Source of the DNA: a virus
IMG/VR virus record: IMGVR_UViG_3300020185_000072
Coordinates: 1-48,369 of that record
DNA: 48,369 nt
Strand: one strand, 5' to 3'
Below are positions 1 to 5,621 of the stretch, one piece after another; the first letter of the stretch is position 1; each line of letters starts with the position of its first letter. The notes beneath the pieces were generated by a model. The model was not told the DNA's origin. It worked only from the letters and a program-made list of their open reading frames with translations, and ran no database searches. The translations under genes and the position numbers were made by a program.

Positions 1-153
1 ACAATCGTTCTCGATATAGGGCATCTCTGTACCCTGCACGATTTCATCCTTGACAACGTTGTTGTTGTCATCATAAAAGGTGAGTGCATACGTGTAACCG
101 TGCACATCGTTGCTGATTTCCTCAGCTACTATACTTGTCATCTTGCTATCCAT
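1..153 (-). CDS. Leftward gene, 5' part only (runs off left edge)
   Basis: Reading the minus strand from the ATG at 153-151 gives 51 open codons to the window edge, beginning MDSKMTSIVAEEIS. The peptide is soluble-looking and acidic, with no motif I recognise. It is the only supported minus-strand gene. Together with the rightward genes from 862 it makes 154-861 a divergent intergenic region. In crAss-like phages the replication and structural arms are commonly divergent, so this may be the first gene of the opposite arm; that is inference. Composition matches the rest of the phage. The function is unknown and the C-terminus is missing. Confidence 0.6.
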   Translation of the reverse strand, partial: MDSKMTSIVAEEISNDVHGYTYALTFYDDNNNVVKDEIVQGTEMPYIENDC

Positions 154-242
154 AGATAACGAGTACGGATGTTTTACCTCTACTACAGAATCATGCGGGG
201 GGTGTTTAACATCCGCAACTTCCGGGGGGGTTTTTGCTAGGT

Positions 243-304
243 GGTCCTCATTCGCACTTCCCTAGAATATATGGGGTCCTCACTTACACTTCCCCAAAGT
301 ATTT
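243..304. repeat. Imperfect 32-base tandem repeat (two copies)
   Basis: Two neighbouring units start at 243 and 275. They share GGTCCTCA, then CACTTCCC, then a TAT end, with scattered differences between. They lie in the divergent non-coding region and could be iterons or protein sites. Only two copies are visible. Confidence 0.5.
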
Positions 305-346
305 CTAGTAGTAGAGGTGAGGGGGGGGGTAAGCTTATGGTAGGGT

Positions 347-366
347 AGACCCCGGGGGTCTTTTAT
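347..366 (+). terminator. Possible rightward intrinsic terminator in the intergenic region
   Basis: AGACCC pairs with GGGTCT around a very short loop (347-361), followed by TTTTATT. The T-tract makes it a plus-strand terminator, yet no rightward gene lies upstream in this window. It could end an antisense or small RNA transcript, or protect the leftward gene. Confidence 0.35.
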
Positions 367-441
367 TGTAACCTATAACTAGGGGGGAGGCTAGCCCACG
401 TAGTAGTTCAAACAAGAGTTCCCAGTTCTCGGTTAGAATAG

Positions 442-469
442 CTATCTGTATATAGGGGTATACAGGTAG
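442..469. repeat. 11-bp hairpin in the intergenic region
   Basis: CTATCTGTATA (442-452) pairs with TATACAGGTAG (459-469), with one G-T wobble, around the loop TAGGGG. No T-tract follows, so it is not an intrinsic terminator. It could be a DNA cruciform, a protein site or part of a structured RNA. Confidence 0.5.
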
Positions 470-706
470 AATTACCAAGTAGAGGCAGAGGGCATGAAGG
501 GAGGGACTATACACATTATGTAGTATAGTGAAAAATATGCCCGTATCCAAGGGCAACAGTATGGGCTATTTCAGTGTCAGCCACTCGCGGTGGCTAAAGC
601 CACACTCGTGTTATATCCTACTTCGTAGTAGTTGTCAGGCTAGCGCCTGTCGCTTGCTAGCTGCTTGGCAGCGTAGCTAACACTTACGCAAAGCTACACA
701 GAATTC

Positions 707-811
707 TGACATATGCAAGTTTACGGGCTGCCAATGTGTCAGTACTGCATGACAATGTATACCTGACAGTATGTCATGCTGCCTGACAGGATGTCAGTTT
801 TGCATGTGTCA
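707..811. promoter_or_regulatory. Operator array of TGACA/TGTCA half-sites
   Basis: Two palindromes TGACA-N3-TGTCA lie at 764-776 and 784-796, exactly 20 bp apart (about two helical turns). The wider match is CCTGACAG-ATGTCA. Further half-sites occur at 707, 737, 750 and 807, the last between the -33 and -7 boxes of the promoter at 799-830. The second palindrome ends two bases before the TTTG box. This is the layout expected for a dimeric activator or repressor controlling the gene at 862. The regulator is unknown; the winged-helix protein at 3648 is one candidate. Confidence 0.6.
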
Positions 812-830
812 TACCCATGTACTATCTTAG
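799..830 (+). promoter_or_regulatory. Bacteroidota-type promoter for 862
   Basis: TTTG at 799-802, exactly 20 bases, then TATCTTAG at 823-830. This fits the Bacteroidota housekeeping pattern (TTTG / TAnnTTTG). The same boxes and spacing recur at 16061-16092 and 23704-23735. The leader to the ATG at 862 would be about 25 bases and A/T rich. Confidence 0.65.
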
Positions 831-861
831 CATCTCACTACAACTAATTTAATTTAATATC

Positions 862-1617
862 ATGGGACGCAACAGAAATCTCTTGACATCTGCCACTCAT
901 AAAGGCAAAGAGTACATTTTTAGCTCTACGAGCGAGCGCAATGCTTTTGATGCATTGACAGGACCCCCCGAAACAACCCACTACCCTGACATCACTGTTA
1001 AACTGCCAATCTGGATTACACCCGGAAGTACAGTGAATGACAAGGACCTTATCATCTTGACTCCGTACGCCTATACCTTTGTGGAGGGTGAGTACGGCTT
1101 TGATGAGTTTAACACTGGAGAAACTCCATATTATCAAGATAACGTGTTTTCTCGGGTACACATGAGCTGGGGAGATGCTGGCACTAATGGCTTAAGTGCT
1201 ACCGACGTTCGCTTCCTTGGAATGTACAATGGCCCTACAGTCGTTGGTCCTGACCACCCTGAATGGACAGGTGGTGATAGTGAAGTTGTCGTCTTGGATA
1301 TTATCATATCTGGTTCAGCTAACTACGTGGCGGATAACTTGTTCCATACTCGGTACGGATACCCACTGGGTCTAAGCGTTACCACGTCCTCTTCAAATCC
1401 CGGTCGTAATAAGCTTGAAGCTGCTGGCGGTCAATACTACCTGATGGGTTGGTACACAGAGGAAGCTGATGCAGACGCAGGTACATACATAGTCCAAATC
1501 CATCCCGGGTACCAGCAGGCTTATCCGATGGTTGATGGGGATACTCTTACGGACCAGATTGAAGTTACTAACGGCATCACTGTTCCGGCTAACTTTGCAA
1601 GTTCTAGCATCGGATAA
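862..1617 (+). CDS. Second head-fibre-like virion protein (paralogue of 12550)
   Basis: 251 residues. The first 29 residues align without gaps to the head-fibre candidate at 12550, with 17 identities including SATH, GK, Y-x-FS, SER and AF. A second stretch is also alike: NGP-hydrophobic, then GL-VT-S and GW with an acidic tail, around residues 120-215, as in the 12550 protein after its own N-terminal region. In phage crAss001 two head-fibre proteins decorate the capsid. I infer that this is a capsid-anchored, probably trimeric fibre or decoration protein. It lacks the long repeated C-terminal part of 12550. It lies far from the capsid genes, has its own promoter and operator array, and ends in a terminator at 1648, so its expression is probably controlled separately. 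Confidence 0.6.
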   Translation: MGRNRNLLTSATHKGKEYIFSSTSERNAFDALTGPPETTHYPDITVKLPIWITPGSTVNDKDLIILTPYAYTFVEGEYGFDEFNTGETPYYQDNVFSRVHMSWGDAGTNGLSATDVRFLGMYNGPTVVGPDHPEWTGGDSEVVVLDIIISGSANYVADNLFHTRYGYPLGLSVTTSSSNPGRNKLEAAGGQYYLMGWYTEEADADAGTYIVQIHPGYQQAYPMVDGDTLTDQIEVTNGITVPANFASSSIG

Positions 1618-1647
1618 TACTGAGTCGTATACATACAGAACTTTAGG

Positions 1648-1676
1648 AAAGGGGGCTTCGGCCTCCTTTCTTTTTG
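1648..1676 (+). terminator. Intrinsic terminator after 862
   Basis: AAAGGGGGC pairs with GCCTCCTTT (one wobble) around a stable TTCG tetraloop, followed by CTTTTTGC. Confidence 0.8.
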
Positions 1677-1800
1677 CTCAATATTCGATGAATGCAGACG
1701 CTGTCTGTAGGACAAACCCTCACTCTGTATAGCACTAATGCCCTTTGTTTACTGGGGTTTTTCGACGAATAACCCTAGTAAAGCCGTAACTTACAGGGCC

Positions 1801-2328
1801 ATGAAAAAATTCTTTACTCTCTTACTCACAATCTTTTGGCTAAGTCTGGCAATTGCCCTTAGTCAAGAGTGTGCCGCTGGTACCAATGTATTGCACCGCA
1901 ACACATCTGTCTCTCTTTCTAAAATTGTTAGCTATCCCGGCGGTCGCTGGTCTAGCAGCAAAGCACGCTATGGCCACATGGTAGTGAAGTCTAAAAAGAA
2001 AAAGGAGCAGACGTGGCTTAACCCCTTTCAAGGAAGCGGACGGCGCTCTCAGGTGCCTGACTTTCCACTAGAGCGCTGTGCTATTCTTGCTATGACTGGC
2101 GTAGGTGCGGGCTACTTTACAGGTGACCTTAATGTAGGCTACCGTATTGGGGGCCCTACCATTGCTGTAGCGTTAGCACTACCCTTTCCGGGACAACAAA
2201 GGCGTGGGCGGTTTGCTGCAAAGCGAATCATCGGTCAAAAGCTGGTAGGGCTCGTAGCTTTTAGCACTTCTTATGCGCTGGGGCTAGGTGTCGGGCAGCA
2301 GTTACACTTTAAAAGTCCAACACAGTAA
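1801..2328 (+). CDS. Small exported or membrane protein with signal peptide
   Basis: 175 residues from the ATG at 1801. An upstream in-frame ATG at 1738 is less likely because it would bury the signal sequence. The start MKKFFTLLLTIFWLSLAIALS is a classic type I signal peptide with two lysines and a hydrophobic core. The mature part is basic (KSKKKKEQ near residue 65). It has three glycine/alanine-rich hydrophobic stretches in its second half (about 95-108, 117-128 and 148-165) that could insert in a membrane. It has no lipobox. It lies between a terminator (1648) and a strong hairpin (2332). The function is not recognisable; superinfection exclusion or lysis accessory roles are possible but unsupported. 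Confidence 0.6.
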   Translation: MKKFFTLLLTIFWLSLAIALSQECAAGTNVLHRNTSVSLSKIVSYPGGRWSSSKARYGHMVVKSKKKKEQTWLNPFQGSGRRSQVPDFPLERCAILAMTGVGAGYFTGDLNVGYRIGGPTIAVALALPFPGQQRRGRFAAKRIIGQKLVGLVAFSTSYALGLGVGQQLHFKSPTQ

Positions 2329-2331
2329 TGT

Positions 2332-2376
2332 CAGTGGGTGGCGGGTCTTTACACCAAAGGCCTGCTGCCATCACTG
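2332..2376 (+). other. Very strong hairpin just after the 1801 gene, no T-tract
   Basis: CAGTG (2332-2336) pairs with CACTG (2372-2376). GGTGGCGGGTCTTT (2337-2350) pairs with AAAGGCCTGCTGCC (2356-2369), several pairs being G-U, around the loop ACACC; AT is bulged. The roughly 19-bp stem begins four bases after the stop codon. It lacks a T-tract, so it may be a 3'-end stabiliser, a processing site or a structured RNA rather than a terminator. The following 90 bases to 2469 show no further feature. Confidence 0.55.
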
Positions 2377-2469
2377 CCGCTGGTGGTATGGTATAATGTG
2401 TAACACTATATTCTGATATCCAAAATTTTTAATTCGCCTTACGGCTACTTAACTGTGTAAAAATAGAAA

Positions 2470-2497
2470 GCTGGACCTTATAGGTCTGGCTTTTTTA
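2470..2497 (+). terminator. Intrinsic terminator nested with a promoter
   Basis: GCTGGACCT pairs with AGGTCTGGC (two wobbles) around loop TAT, then TTTTTT. The -7 box of the next promoter starts at 2501. Confidence 0.8.
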
Positions 2498-2508
2498 TTA
2501 TATCTTTA
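2477..2508 (+). promoter_or_regulatory. Promoter overlapping the terminator, near-leaderless start
   Basis: The -7 box TATCTTTA at 2501-2508 lies right after the terminator T-tract and five bases before the ATG at 2514. Twenty bases upstream, at the terminator loop, stands CTTA instead of TTTG, so the -33 box is weak here. Confidence 0.45.
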
Positions 2509-2513
2509 GTTAC

Positions 2514-2711
2514 ATGCCGCGCAAAAACAACGGGTTATTTGTATGGGATGAGGCGCAGTGTTTTATCGGCGCTGACGGTATCATAGCCACATCTTACACT
2601 AACGACCACATAACTATTACTTTTGTACAAGACGGAGACGGCATCTTAACTGATTTCGCTTACGAGACTGATGATACAGAAGGCGAAGTCCGAGTCAACT
2701 TAAAGAAATGA
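2514..2711 (+). CDS. Small acidic hypothetical protein
   Basis: 65 residues, MPRKNNGLFVWDEAQC, with an acidic C-terminal half predicted to be beta-rich. I do not recognise the family. It begins five bases after a -7 box, so the mRNA may be leaderless. It overlaps the next gene by four bases (ATGA), which indicates translational coupling. The two genes form a short unit bounded by terminators at 2470 and 2979. Confidence 0.6.
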   Translation: MPRKNNGLFVWDEAQCFIGADGIIATSYTNDHITITFVQDGDGILTDFAYETDDTEGEVRVNLKK

Positions 2712-2929
2712 CAATAGAAATTATTGAGGCACGTAAGGACTCGTCACAACGAGAACTCCAAGCCCGCGTAGCAGAACTGCAGGGTTTAACACAACGGAGC
2801 GAAGAGCTTTCTGTTATGATTCACAACCTTAAGATACAGGTTGCAACCTATGAAGATTTGCTTACGGACGACACGCCCGACACAGAGGCAGAAGTTCGTG
2901 AGACTATAGAGTCACTCGTTGGTGAGTGA
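2708..2929 (+). CDS. Small coiled-coil protein
   Basis: 73 residues, starting inside the stop of the previous gene (ATGA overlap). The middle (about residues 14-55) is a heptad-like helix with leucine, valine and isoleucine in repeating positions and many charged residues. The tail is acidic. There are no membrane segments or cysteines. It probably oligomerises, perhaps with the product of 2514. The function is unknown. Confidence 0.6.
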   Translation: MTIEIIEARKDSSQRELQARVAELQGLTQRSEELSVMIHNLKIQVATYEDLLTDDTPDTEAEVRETIESLVGE

Positions 2930-2978
2930 TGTGCGTTACACCGGTTCGTGGTTTATCGGGGTTTCGTTATTTTAGGGG

Positions 2979-3015
2979 AGGGCCTCGTCAGTTATTGGCG
3001 GGGTCCTTTGCTTTT
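2979..3015 (+). terminator. Intrinsic terminator nested with a promoter
   Basis: GGGCCTCGTCA (2980-2990) pairs with TGGCGGGGTCC (2996-3006) around loop GTTAT, followed by TTTGCTTTT. It is a long stem with several G-U pairs. Confidence 0.75.
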
Positions 3016-3022
3016 AGTTTTG
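2991..3022 (+). promoter_or_regulatory. Promoter overlapping the terminator, for 3056
   Basis: TAGTTTTG at 3015-3022 matches the Bacteroidota -7 consensus TAnnTTTG exactly. Twenty bases upstream, in the terminator loop, is GTTA. An alternative -33 box, ATTG (2994-2997), has a 17-base spacer. Confidence 0.5.
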
Positions 3023-3055
3023 TTTTATTAAAGTCTTTAGCTTAGCTTAGTCTTC

Positions 3056-3256
3056 ATGGAATCAATCGCAGCAAAAGTTGGAGCCGGGCTAGGTACCGCA
3101 CTTCTTGGACTGGCCGCATGGCTAATGACAACCGTACACACACAGGCGGTTACAGTGGGTAAGATTGAAACCGAGATTGAGCACATTGAGGATGATATGG
3201 GCGAGATTAAAGAGATGCAAAAGCAGATGCTTACGCTTATGCTTGAAGAGAAGTAA
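3056..3256 (+). CDS. Small membrane protein with coiled-coil tail (holin-like)
   Basis: 66 residues. A single hydrophobic segment (about residues 7-27, AKVGAGLGTALLGLAAWLM) is followed by an acidic coiled coil with IETEIEHIEDDMGEIK. Small phage proteins with one membrane helix and a charged coiled coil often take part in lysis, as holin or holin regulator. Here the membrane helix is N-terminal, the reverse of the 23422 protein. It is a single-gene transcription unit between terminators. The holin role is inferred from topology only. Confidence 0.5.
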   Translation: MESIAAKVGAGLGTALLGLAAWLMTTVHTQAVTVGKIETEIEHIEDDMGEIKEMQKQMLTLMLEEK

Positions 3257-3300
3257 TGGGGGTTCTCCCGAGGGCTGTATCAGCTCTCCATTGTAAGTTA

Positions 3301-3330
3301 AGGGCTGTCTTCGGGCGGTCCTTTTCTTTT
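3301..3330 (+). terminator. Intrinsic terminator after 3056
   Basis: AGGGCTGTC (3301-3309) pairs with GGCGGTCCT (3314-3322) around loop TTCG, followed by TTTCTTTT. Confidence 0.75.
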
Positions 3331-3338
3331 ATACAAGA

Positions 3339-3370
3339 TTTGGATATATCAACAGAGCGTAGTAGATTTA
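3339..3370 (+). promoter_or_regulatory. Promoter of the terminase-portal operon
   Basis: TTTG at 3339-3342, 20 bases, then TAGATTTA at 3363-3370. The ATG follows at 3374, only three bases downstream, so transcription probably begins at or next to the start codon. Confidence 0.6.
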
Positions 3371-3373
3371 ACT

Positions 3374-3661
3374 ATGGAAGCAGATAAGAAGGGGGTTGTT
3401 TACCGCCTCTATAACTTTAAGTCTGGTACGTACCAGTCAGTAAGGTTTACAGAGAAAGTAGACGGAGAACATATCCCCGGGACGACTAACGAGGAAGTGG
3501 TGGAAATGCTCGTTGATAGATTCGAGTACTTAAACCAAAGAACGTGGTCAGTCGAAAACGAACTAATTCTGTCCCTTTTGCATGTCATTAAAAACGCACT
3601 GCGTCGTAGACTTGGCCGCAAAATACAGAATGTAAAGAACTGGACAAATGGGAAAAGTTAA
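3374..3661 (+). CDS. Small protein resembling the Acb2 (anti-CBASS) hairpin family
   Basis: 95 residues. The N-terminal half (VVYRLYNFKSGTYQ...IPGTTNEEVVEMLVDRFEYLN) is a beta stretch followed by a helix. The C-terminal helix reads S-x-EN-x-L, then L-x6-L-x2-R-x3-K. From memory this matches the layout of Bacteroidota phage proteins with an Acb2/Tad1 hairpin domain (S-R-EN-L-I-L-EEA-WL-R-R). Acb2 sequesters cyclic nucleotides made by CBASS defence. The LEEA acidic patch common in that family is absent, so it may have diverged in function. It is the first gene of the terminase operon and overlaps the next by 14 bases. Confidence 0.4.
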   Translation: MEADKKGVVYRLYNFKSGTYQSVRFTEKVDGEHIPGTTNEEVVEMLVDRFEYLNQRTWSVENELILSLLHVIKNALRRRLGRKIQNVKNWTNGKS

Positions 3662-3983
3662 TATCCCCATTACGTTGGAAGGAAAGAAGGATTACCTTAC
3701 ACTTCTCAACGGCATTTTAAAATTAACCGCAGTTGAGCTTGACGTGCTTGCCGCATTTCTAGAAGTAGACCCATTTATTTGTGCTACTAAGAATGCACGT
3801 AAGATGGTAGCCGAGAAGCTAGGCATGAAGAACGTAGCGGTTTTGAATAATTACGTAAAGTCGCTGAAAGATAAAGGCGTCATTTATAAGGACCAATTCG
3901 GTAGCTATAAGTATCTTGATATTGTATCTCCACGCATGGAGCTAGAAAGTATTGAGTTTACTATTAGCGATAAACCCGAATGA
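3648..3983 (+). CDS. Winged-helix DNA-binding protein
   Basis: 111 residues. Residues about 22-85 read as helix-turn-helix plus wing: a helix around LTAVELDVLAAFLEV, then NARKMVAEKLGMKN-AVLNNYVKSLKDKGVIYKD, where the recognition helix and the basic turn into a strand are recognisable. It could be a late transcription regulator. Because it lies upstream of the large terminase, it could also be a DNA-binding part of the packaging machine. It overlaps both neighbours by a few bases, so it is translationally coupled. It is a candidate for binding the TGACA/TGTCA array upstream of 862, but nothing links them directly. Confidence 0.5.
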   Translation: MGKVNIPITLEGKKDYLTLLNGILKLTAVELDVLAAFLEVDPFICATKNARKMVAEKLGMKNVAVLNNYVKSLKDKGVIYKDQFGSYKYLDIVSPRMELESIEFTISDKPE

Positions 3984-4192
3984 GCCGCTCACATTTGCAA
4001 GTAATCTTTCGCTACCCAGACGAGTTCGACCTTGTGTTTGCTTATTTAAGAAAGCAAAGGCAAGTGCTCATGGCGCAAGGACACCCTATGCTGCCTTATG
4101 AAGTACTGATAGGCGAACACGAGATTATAGTAGAGTATGAGATGAAAGAAGAGGACTGGGAAAACCCACTTGGGCTAGACGATGTCGAATAA
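3980..4192 (+). CDS. Small acidic hypothetical protein
   Basis: 70 residues, beginning MSRSHLQVIFRYPDEFDLVFAYL. It starts in the stop of the winged-helix gene (ATGA) and overlaps the IHF-like gene by 11 bases. The N-terminus is amphipathic and the C-terminus strongly acidic (KEEDWENPLGLDDVE). I do not recognise it. Conserved placement within a tightly overlapping operon supports it as a real gene. Confidence 0.6.
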   Translation: MSRSHLQVIFRYPDEFDLVFAYLRKQRQVLMAQGHPMLPYEVLIGEHEIIVEYEMKEEDWENPLGLDDVE

Positions 4193-4412
4193 TAAAGTAA
4201 AAGAGAAACTTTATAAGCAAGTTGCAGAGGAATTTGGAACTACTGTGGAAGAAGTACGTTCCATTGTAGAGTCACAGTTTGGTTTTTTGCGCAAGACTAT
4301 TGAGCACGGAGCGTTTGACTCGGTGCGCATACCTATGTTTGGCCGGTTCTATGTAAATCCCTACCGCTTACATAGGTTAAATCTTGACCGTGCAAAAAAG
4401 AAAAAGAAATGA
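4182..4412 (+). CDS. HU/IHF-like DNA-bending protein
   Basis: 76 residues. An N-terminal helical pair (VKEKLYKQVAEEFGTTVEEVRSIVESQFGFLRKTI) leads to the strand IPMFGRFYV, the equivalent of the HU/IHF GFGxF segment. A lysine run ends the protein (DRAKKKKK). The DNA-intercalating arm of full-length HU is not evident, and the length is below the usual 90 residues. crAss-like phages encode such IHF-subunit-like proteins near the terminase. A role in DNA bending during packaging or late regulation is inferred. The gene overlaps 3980 by 11 bases and 4409 by four. Confidence 0.65.
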   Translation: MSNNKVKEKLYKQVAEEFGTTVEEVRSIVESQFGFLRKTIEHGAFDSVRIPMFGRFYVNPYRLHRLNLDRAKKKKK

Positions 4413-4981
4413 AGCTGTTTGTTATGGACGGGTTTACTGTTAGGGTAGACCCAGAGCTGCGAAAGCTAAGCGCGTTTAGGGACCTCATCGCTGAGGATAA
4501 GAATCGCGAAAAAAAGAATGCTTCAGACTGGCTCGCTTACATTTATCACTTCTGTGACTACAAATCTCCGTACCAGATGTACGAAGAGCGGGAGCGTCAT
4601 ATTCGAATTCTTAAAGATTTGCGTATGGAGCCTGACTTTAAGCCTTCTTCTCGTATGGAAGCGGCTATTAAAAAGTACCGTGAACTGCAAGATACCCCAG
4701 CTACTCGCTCATTACGTACAACTAGGGAGGCTTTGCAATCTGCGGAGCGTGGTGTAAAAGCCATGACACGTAAGATTGATGAGCTTCTTACTAATGATGA
4801 TGAAGACGAGTCGGATGGTACGCTTGAAGCTATTAAGCTTATTGAAAAGCTAATGGGTATCGCAGAGAAAATGCCAGCAGTTGTAAAAACTGTGGGAGAT
4901 TTAGAAGAACGAGTAAAACAAGAACAAGCTGCTGAGACAAAACTTCGAGGCGGTGGAAGCAAAGGTTTATTTGAAGACTAA
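4409..4981 (+). CDS. Conserved protein upstream of terminase; candidate small terminase or packaging factor
   Basis: 190 residues. The N-terminal half is helical and charged, with an aromatic patch ASDWLAYIYHFCDYKSPY (about residues 38-56). The C-terminal half (about 95-175) is a long coiled coil rich in glutamate and lysine, with a DDEDE patch, ending GGGSKGLFED. No small terminase gene is obvious elsewhere before the large terminase. Size, coiled coil and position would fit, but I see no clear helix-turn-helix, so the role stays open. It is coupled by overlap to both neighbours. Confidence 0.45.
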   Translation: MKLFVMDGFTVRVDPELRKLSAFRDLIAEDKNREKKNASDWLAYIYHFCDYKSPYQMYEERERHIRILKDLRMEPDFKPSSRMEAAIKKYRELQDTPATRSLRTTREALQSAERGVKAMTRKIDELLTNDDEDESDGTLEAIKLIEKLMGIAEKMPAVVKTVGDLEERVKQEQAAETKLRGGGSKGLFED

Positions 4982-5202
4982 TGGCTAAATTTAAATGTAC
5001 ATCTTGCCCCGGTAAGAAGGAATATAACGATGTGCTTACTATGCGTTTCCGCGATGGTGAGGTACAGCAGTTTGATGTGGACAATAACCGCGTTGATATC
5101 TGCGAGTGCGGCGCTAAGATGGATGTGGTAAAGACTAAAGCTGGATTCGGCGGGTTTGTTAGCGATGGCCGCGGAGGTACCGGCAATTTTAAGAAGTCAT
5201 GA
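4981..5202 (+). CDS. Small zinc-ribbon-like protein
   Basis: 73 residues. Cysteines at 6 and 9 (CTSC) and at 41 and 43 (CEC) form a likely zinc site, CxxC...CxC. The C-terminal 20 residues are glycine-rich and basic (GFGGFVSDGRGGTGNFKK), like a flexible tail. It starts at the last base of the previous stop (TAATG) and overlaps the amidase by four bases. It lies just upstream of amidase and terminase. A packaging or nucleic-acid-binding role is plausible but only inferred. Confidence 0.55.
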   Translation: MAKFKCTSCPGKKEYNDVLTMRFRDGEVQQFDVDNNRVDICECGAKMDVVKTKAGFGGFVSDGRGGTGNFKKS

Positions 5203-5621
5203 GAAAGATAGATAAAATAATTCTGCATTGCAGCGCTACCCCGGAAGGTCGTGACCACGATGTTGAGGATATCCGGCGTTGGCACGTAGACGGGCGTGGG
5301 TGGTCGGACATTGGCTACCATTATTGTATCCTAATTGACGGAACTGTTGAGGCAGGCCGCCCTGTGTCCACTATAGGTGCGCATGTTAAGGGAAAGAACA
5401 GGACAACCATAGGTGTTTGCTACATTGGAGGCTGTGATAAAAACATGAAGCCTAAAGACACTATGAATCATGGGCAGGAGAAAGCATTCCTCAACTTAGT
5501 TGAAACCATTCGTGGTGTATATGGAGTAGAGGTGAGCGTCCACGGTCATAATGAATACTCAAAACATAAATCCTGTCCTTCATTTGTTGTATTGGAGAAG
5601 TGGCCAGATATAAATGGGTAA
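5199..5621 (+). CDS. N-acetylmuramoyl-L-alanine amidase (endolysin)
   Basis: 140 residues, the usual length for T7-lysozyme-type Amidase_2 enzymes, which cut the amide bond between muramic acid and L-alanine in peptidoglycan. Zinc ligands are visible: His10 in ILHCSAT, His117 in VHGHNEY and Cys126 in KSCPSF, with Lys124 in the usual K-x-C position. GWSDIGYHY (34-42) matches the family's active-site loop. There is no signal peptide, so it needs a holin; candidates are 23892, 23422 and 3056. The gene is embedded in the packaging operon rather than beside a holin. It overlaps the terminase start by eight bases. Confidence 0.9.
   Translation: MRKIDKIILHCSATPEGRDHDVEDIRRWHVDGRGWSDIGYHYCILIDGTVEAGRPVSTIGAHVKGKNRTTIGVCYIGGCDKNMKPKDTMNHGQEKAFLNLVETIRGVYGVEVSVHGHNEYSKHKSCPSFVVLEKWPDING

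Larger units (their letters stand above)
154..861. other. Divergent intergenic region rich in inverted repeats
   Basis: About 700 bases without a convincing gene, between the leftward gene and the rightward gene at 862. It holds long G runs (near 222-230 and 320-329), an imperfect 32-base tandem repeat, and a distant inverted repeat (176-186 with 308-318, 11 bases perfect). It also holds several hairpins (442-469, 506-529, 582-594, 637-650, 655-677) and a cluster of TGACA/TGTCA half-sites upstream of a promoter. The density of structure suggests a regulatory hub and possibly a replication origin or a non-coding RNA. None of these roles is proven by the sequence. Confidence 0.6.

Noticed and set aside
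335-556. Minus-strand frame of 73 codons in the intergenic region
   Set aside because: Odd composition, no motif, no promoter, and it overlaps the hairpins and the terminator-like repeat.
1738-1800. Upstream ATG for the exported protein
   Set aside because: The ATG at 1801 places the signal peptide exactly at the N-terminus.
2377-2460. Possible tRNA after the strong hairpin
   Set aside because: A D-loop-like GGTATAATG is present, but there is no T-arm consensus or closing acceptor stem.
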